A stretch of DNA of 64,000 bases from Planctomycetaceae bacterium. Its GTDB lineage: Bacteria > Planctomycetota > Planctomycetia > Planctomycetales > Planctomycetaceae. Position numbers and translations under genes: made by a program. Below the pieces are notes generated by a model. It had not been told where the DNA came from. It did not search any database and was given only the letters and a program-made list of their open reading frames with translations. Positions 62,064 through 64,000 of this stretch are shown here, one piece after another (positions within the stretch are counted from its first letter, which is position 1; the number at the start of each line of letters is the position of its first letter). The stretch is from NCBI GenBank assembly GCA_021732975.1, contig JAKFWC010000022.1, forward strand, positions 62,001 to 126,000, written 5' to 3'.

Positions 62064-64000
62064 TCAGGGGAGATAACGGAACTCCGCGGTGCCGAGGAGG
62101 GCTTGCAGGTAGCTGGCCCACGCGGCTGTCTGCGGATCTTTCGCCTGGATCACATCCTCGGCGACAACGTTTTCTGTTTGATCAACATCATCCGGATTGA
62201 CGACTTGTGTGTTATTAGTGGCGTTCGCGGATGCTTTCGGTTTGACCACGACGATGGCTGTCAGGGCATCGGCCGGTGATGTGGAAATCGCCGCTTTCGC
62301 AAACTGCTCGGCCTGCAATGATCCGGCGAGGGCCGCATACTCCGACAGATAAAACCGTGCCCGTCCGATTTCACTGCTGGTTGCCGGACGGTTCAATATC
62401 CGCAGATAGGCTTCCTGCAAGCGACTCGTCTCGTCGAGATCATTCCGGGAAAACAATTGCTCGGCGAGCACCAACGCCTGTCGACGCACCAACGGGTCGT
62501 TGAGCAAATAAAGCGCCTGCGTCGGTACCGTCGTCGTATCGCGGCTGCCGGTCACCAGACCCTGGTCGGCGAAGTCGAAGACTTCCAGTGACGGCGGCAC
62601 CAGCGTGCGAACCAGCGGCAGATAAACACTGCGTCGCGGACTGGCCTTCACCGCTTCGAGTATCTGTTTTGCTTCTGGACCGTTGTTCCGCATCTCGATC
62701 ACTTTCAGCGATTGAGCCGCAGAACCCGAGGGACGTGTCCGGTCCAATGTCCCCGCGGCGGCGAGAGTGGCATCGCGGATCTCTTCAGCGTGCAAACGGC
62801 GCGGGCTGTGTCGCCACACGAGGCGATTGGATGGATCGGTTTCGAGATGCGTGGGAGTGGTCGTCGCACTGAGTTGATAGGCGTGACTGAGGACCATGCT
62901 GCGGACCAGACGCTTCACTGACCAACCGTCTTTCATGAACCGCGTGGCGAGGTGATCGAGCAGTTCCGGATGCGACGGCTTTGCGCCGGTCACACCAAAG
63001 TTGTCGACAGTCGAAACAATCCCCTGACCGAAGAGGTGATGCCACACGCGGTTGACCGCCACCCGCGGCGTCAGTGGATTCTGCGGACTCGTCAACCACT
63101 GCGCGAGTTCCAACCGCCCGCTTTGCTGCGAATTGAGAGGCAACGCGTTCGGCACAGACACCGCCGTGAGGTACCCGCGCGGCACCACCGGCCCAAGCTT
63201 CTCGGCTTCACCCCGCAGACGGACTTCAGTATCACCAACGGCCTTCGCATCCCGCACTCCCATCGCCACCACTCCCTGCACGGCCGGGTCGGTGAGGGCC
63301 GTCAACTCCGCTTGCAGACGGTTCATCCGCTGTCGGGCTTGTTGCTGTTTGGGGCGACCGTTGGGGGCGAGTTCCTTTCCTTCTTTGGAATCGCGCAGCC
63401 GTTCAAATTCGTCCTTCGCCACTTCCAACGCGGCTTGAGCTTTCGCGACCTGTTCATCATTTGTCTTTTGAGACGGCGACTGGAGCTTCAACAGCAGCGA
63501 CGGATCGTAATAGTCGAGACCGCCGCCACCCATTTTGTTGCGCAGACCAGCACAGAGATCGGTGCTGTGAAAGATCCCGGCGAGCGCGTAGTAATCGGTC
63601 GTGGGGATCGGATCGAATTTGTGATCGTGGCAGCGGGCGCAACTCACCGTGAGGCCGAGCACCGACCGCGAGACCGTGTCGATCTGCTCGTCGATGTTAT
63701 CCATGATGTAGCGAACTTTGAACCGCTGATTGACATCCTTCACCCCGATGGCGAGGAAACCCGTCGCAATCTGATTGGCATCGCGTTCGTCCGGTGTCAC
63801 CGCGGGCAGCAGATCGCCGGCGAGTTGTTCCTGAAGGAAGCGGTCGTACGGTTTATCGGCGTTGAAGGCGTTGACCACCCAGTCGCGATACCGCCAGGCA
63901 TGGGGATATGGCAGGTTACGAGCCGAGCCGGTCGATTCGCCGTACCGCGCGACATCGAGCCAATGCCGGCCCCAGCGTTCACCATAAGCGGTTGATGCCA
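62064..64000 (-). CDS. PSD1/DUF1549/DUF1553 planctomycete protein (5' partial)
   Basis: The frame is open to the window edge, so the N-terminus (where PSCyt1 with its haem site would be) is outside. At the edge the DUF1549 block YGERWGRHWLDVARYGESTG is visible, continuing to RDWVVNAFNADKPYDRFL and DERDANQIATGFLAIG. DUF1553 follows with LTPRVAVNRVWHHLFGQGIV and AKPSHPELLDHLA. A Lys/Glu/Gln-rich helical linker separates the two (about 62-bp to 300 bp of coding sequence near 63300-63480). It pairs with the downstream DUF1501 gene, as in the copy at 47883-51822. The C-terminus has a low-complexity Asn/Asp/Val segment. Confidence 0.92.
   Translation of the reverse strand, partial: ASTAYGERWGRHWLDVARYGESTGSARNLPYPHAWRYRDWVVNAFNADKPYDRFLQEQLAGDLLPAVTPDERDANQIATGFLAIGVKDVNQRFKVRYIMDNIDEQIDTVSRSVLGLTVSCARCHDHKFDPIPTTDYYALAGIFHSTDLCAGLRNKMGGGGLDYYDPSLLLKLQSPSQKTNDEQVAKAQAALEVAKDEFERLRDSKEGKELAPNGRPKQQQARQRMNRLQAELTALTDPAVQGVVAMGVRDAKAVGDTEVRLRGEAEKLGPVVPRGYLTAVSVPNALPLNSQQSGRLELAQWLTSPQNPLTPRVAVNRVWHHLFGQGIVSTVDNFGVTGAKPSHPELLDHLATRFMKDGWSVKRLVRSMVLSHAYQLSATTTPTHLETDPSNRLVWRHSPRRLHAEEIRDATLAAAGTLDRTRPSGSAAQSLKVIEMRNNGPEAKQILEAVKASPRRSVYLPLVRTLVPPSLEVFDFADQGLVTGSRDTTTVPTQALYLLNDPLVRRQALVLAEQLFSRNDLDETSRLQEAYLRILNRPATSSEIGRARFYLSEYAALAGSLQAEQFAKAAISTSPADALTAIVVVKPKASANATNNTQVVNPDDVDQTENVVAEDVIQAKDPQTAAWASYLQALLGTAEFRYLP

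Overview
The window is from a planctomycete, most likely class Planctomycetia. The evidence is two DUF1501 plus PSD1/PSCyt gene pairs, a giant cadherin/Calx-beta surface protein with a LEPR-XLL-like N-terminus, several lipoprotein cytochromes c, GC-rich sequence and many palindromic intergenic repeats. The genus cannot be fixed from sequence alone. The genes at both ends are cut by the window.

1-10.9 kb is an aerobic respiration operon. It holds a multihaem cytochrome c with a PDZ domain (5' end missing), a cupredoxin-like lipoprotein, a dihaem cytochrome c lipoprotein, aa3-type oxidase subunits II and I (I is an A2-type enzyme with YSHPAVY), haem A and haem O synthases, a subunit III with a large charged insertion, and subunit IV. 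A strong hairpin ends it. 10.9-32 kb is mixed housekeeping: an orphan ABC ATPase, a DUF1445 protein, a MOSC protein, a DUF3472 protein, a sugar-type ABC permease, a matrixin protease, PcrA/UvrD helicase, an Ntn-hydrolase coupled to an EEP-family phosphodiesterase, an MsbA-like exporter, a PncC/CinA-C amidase, MetX, a sialate O-acetylesterase-like protein, the Prc/Tsp protease and tRNA-Ser(GCT).

32.5-47.3 kb is a second respiratory island. A lipoprotein dihaem cytochrome c, paralogous to the one in the first operon, leads an operon with a 4-TM protein, cbb3-type subunits CcoN and CcoO, two tiny membrane proteins, a CcoI-like copper P-type ATPase without an HMA domain, a SafE/CcoH-like protein and a DUF4405 protein. 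No canonical CcoP is present. Regulators surround it: a divergent NtrC-type sigma-54 response regulator, a soluble PAS-PAS histidine kinase, a receiver-only protein, an overlapping STAS/ECF-sigma pair and a GAF-PAS sigma-54 activator. The layout suggests tuning of the low-oxygen oxidase, but no binding sites were identified, so that link is inference.

47.5-64 kb is planctomycete accessory content: a His-rich secreted protein, a PSD1-DUF1501 pair, a stretch with a truncated Lys/Glu-rich reading frame and an ISAs1-like transposase remnant, two stress-type genes (YflT/17M-like and DUF2383), a 2094-residue surface protein with ten cadherin repeats, and a second PSD1-DUF1501 pair cut by the window end.

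Across the window, short palindromic families recur between genes: CCCACGG hairpins that act as terminators (two of them supply the stop codons of the genes they follow), an approximately 80-bp element with TGTGCCACGGCCGTG arms in three copies, and CCGGA(A)GCG..AGCGACGG palindromes.
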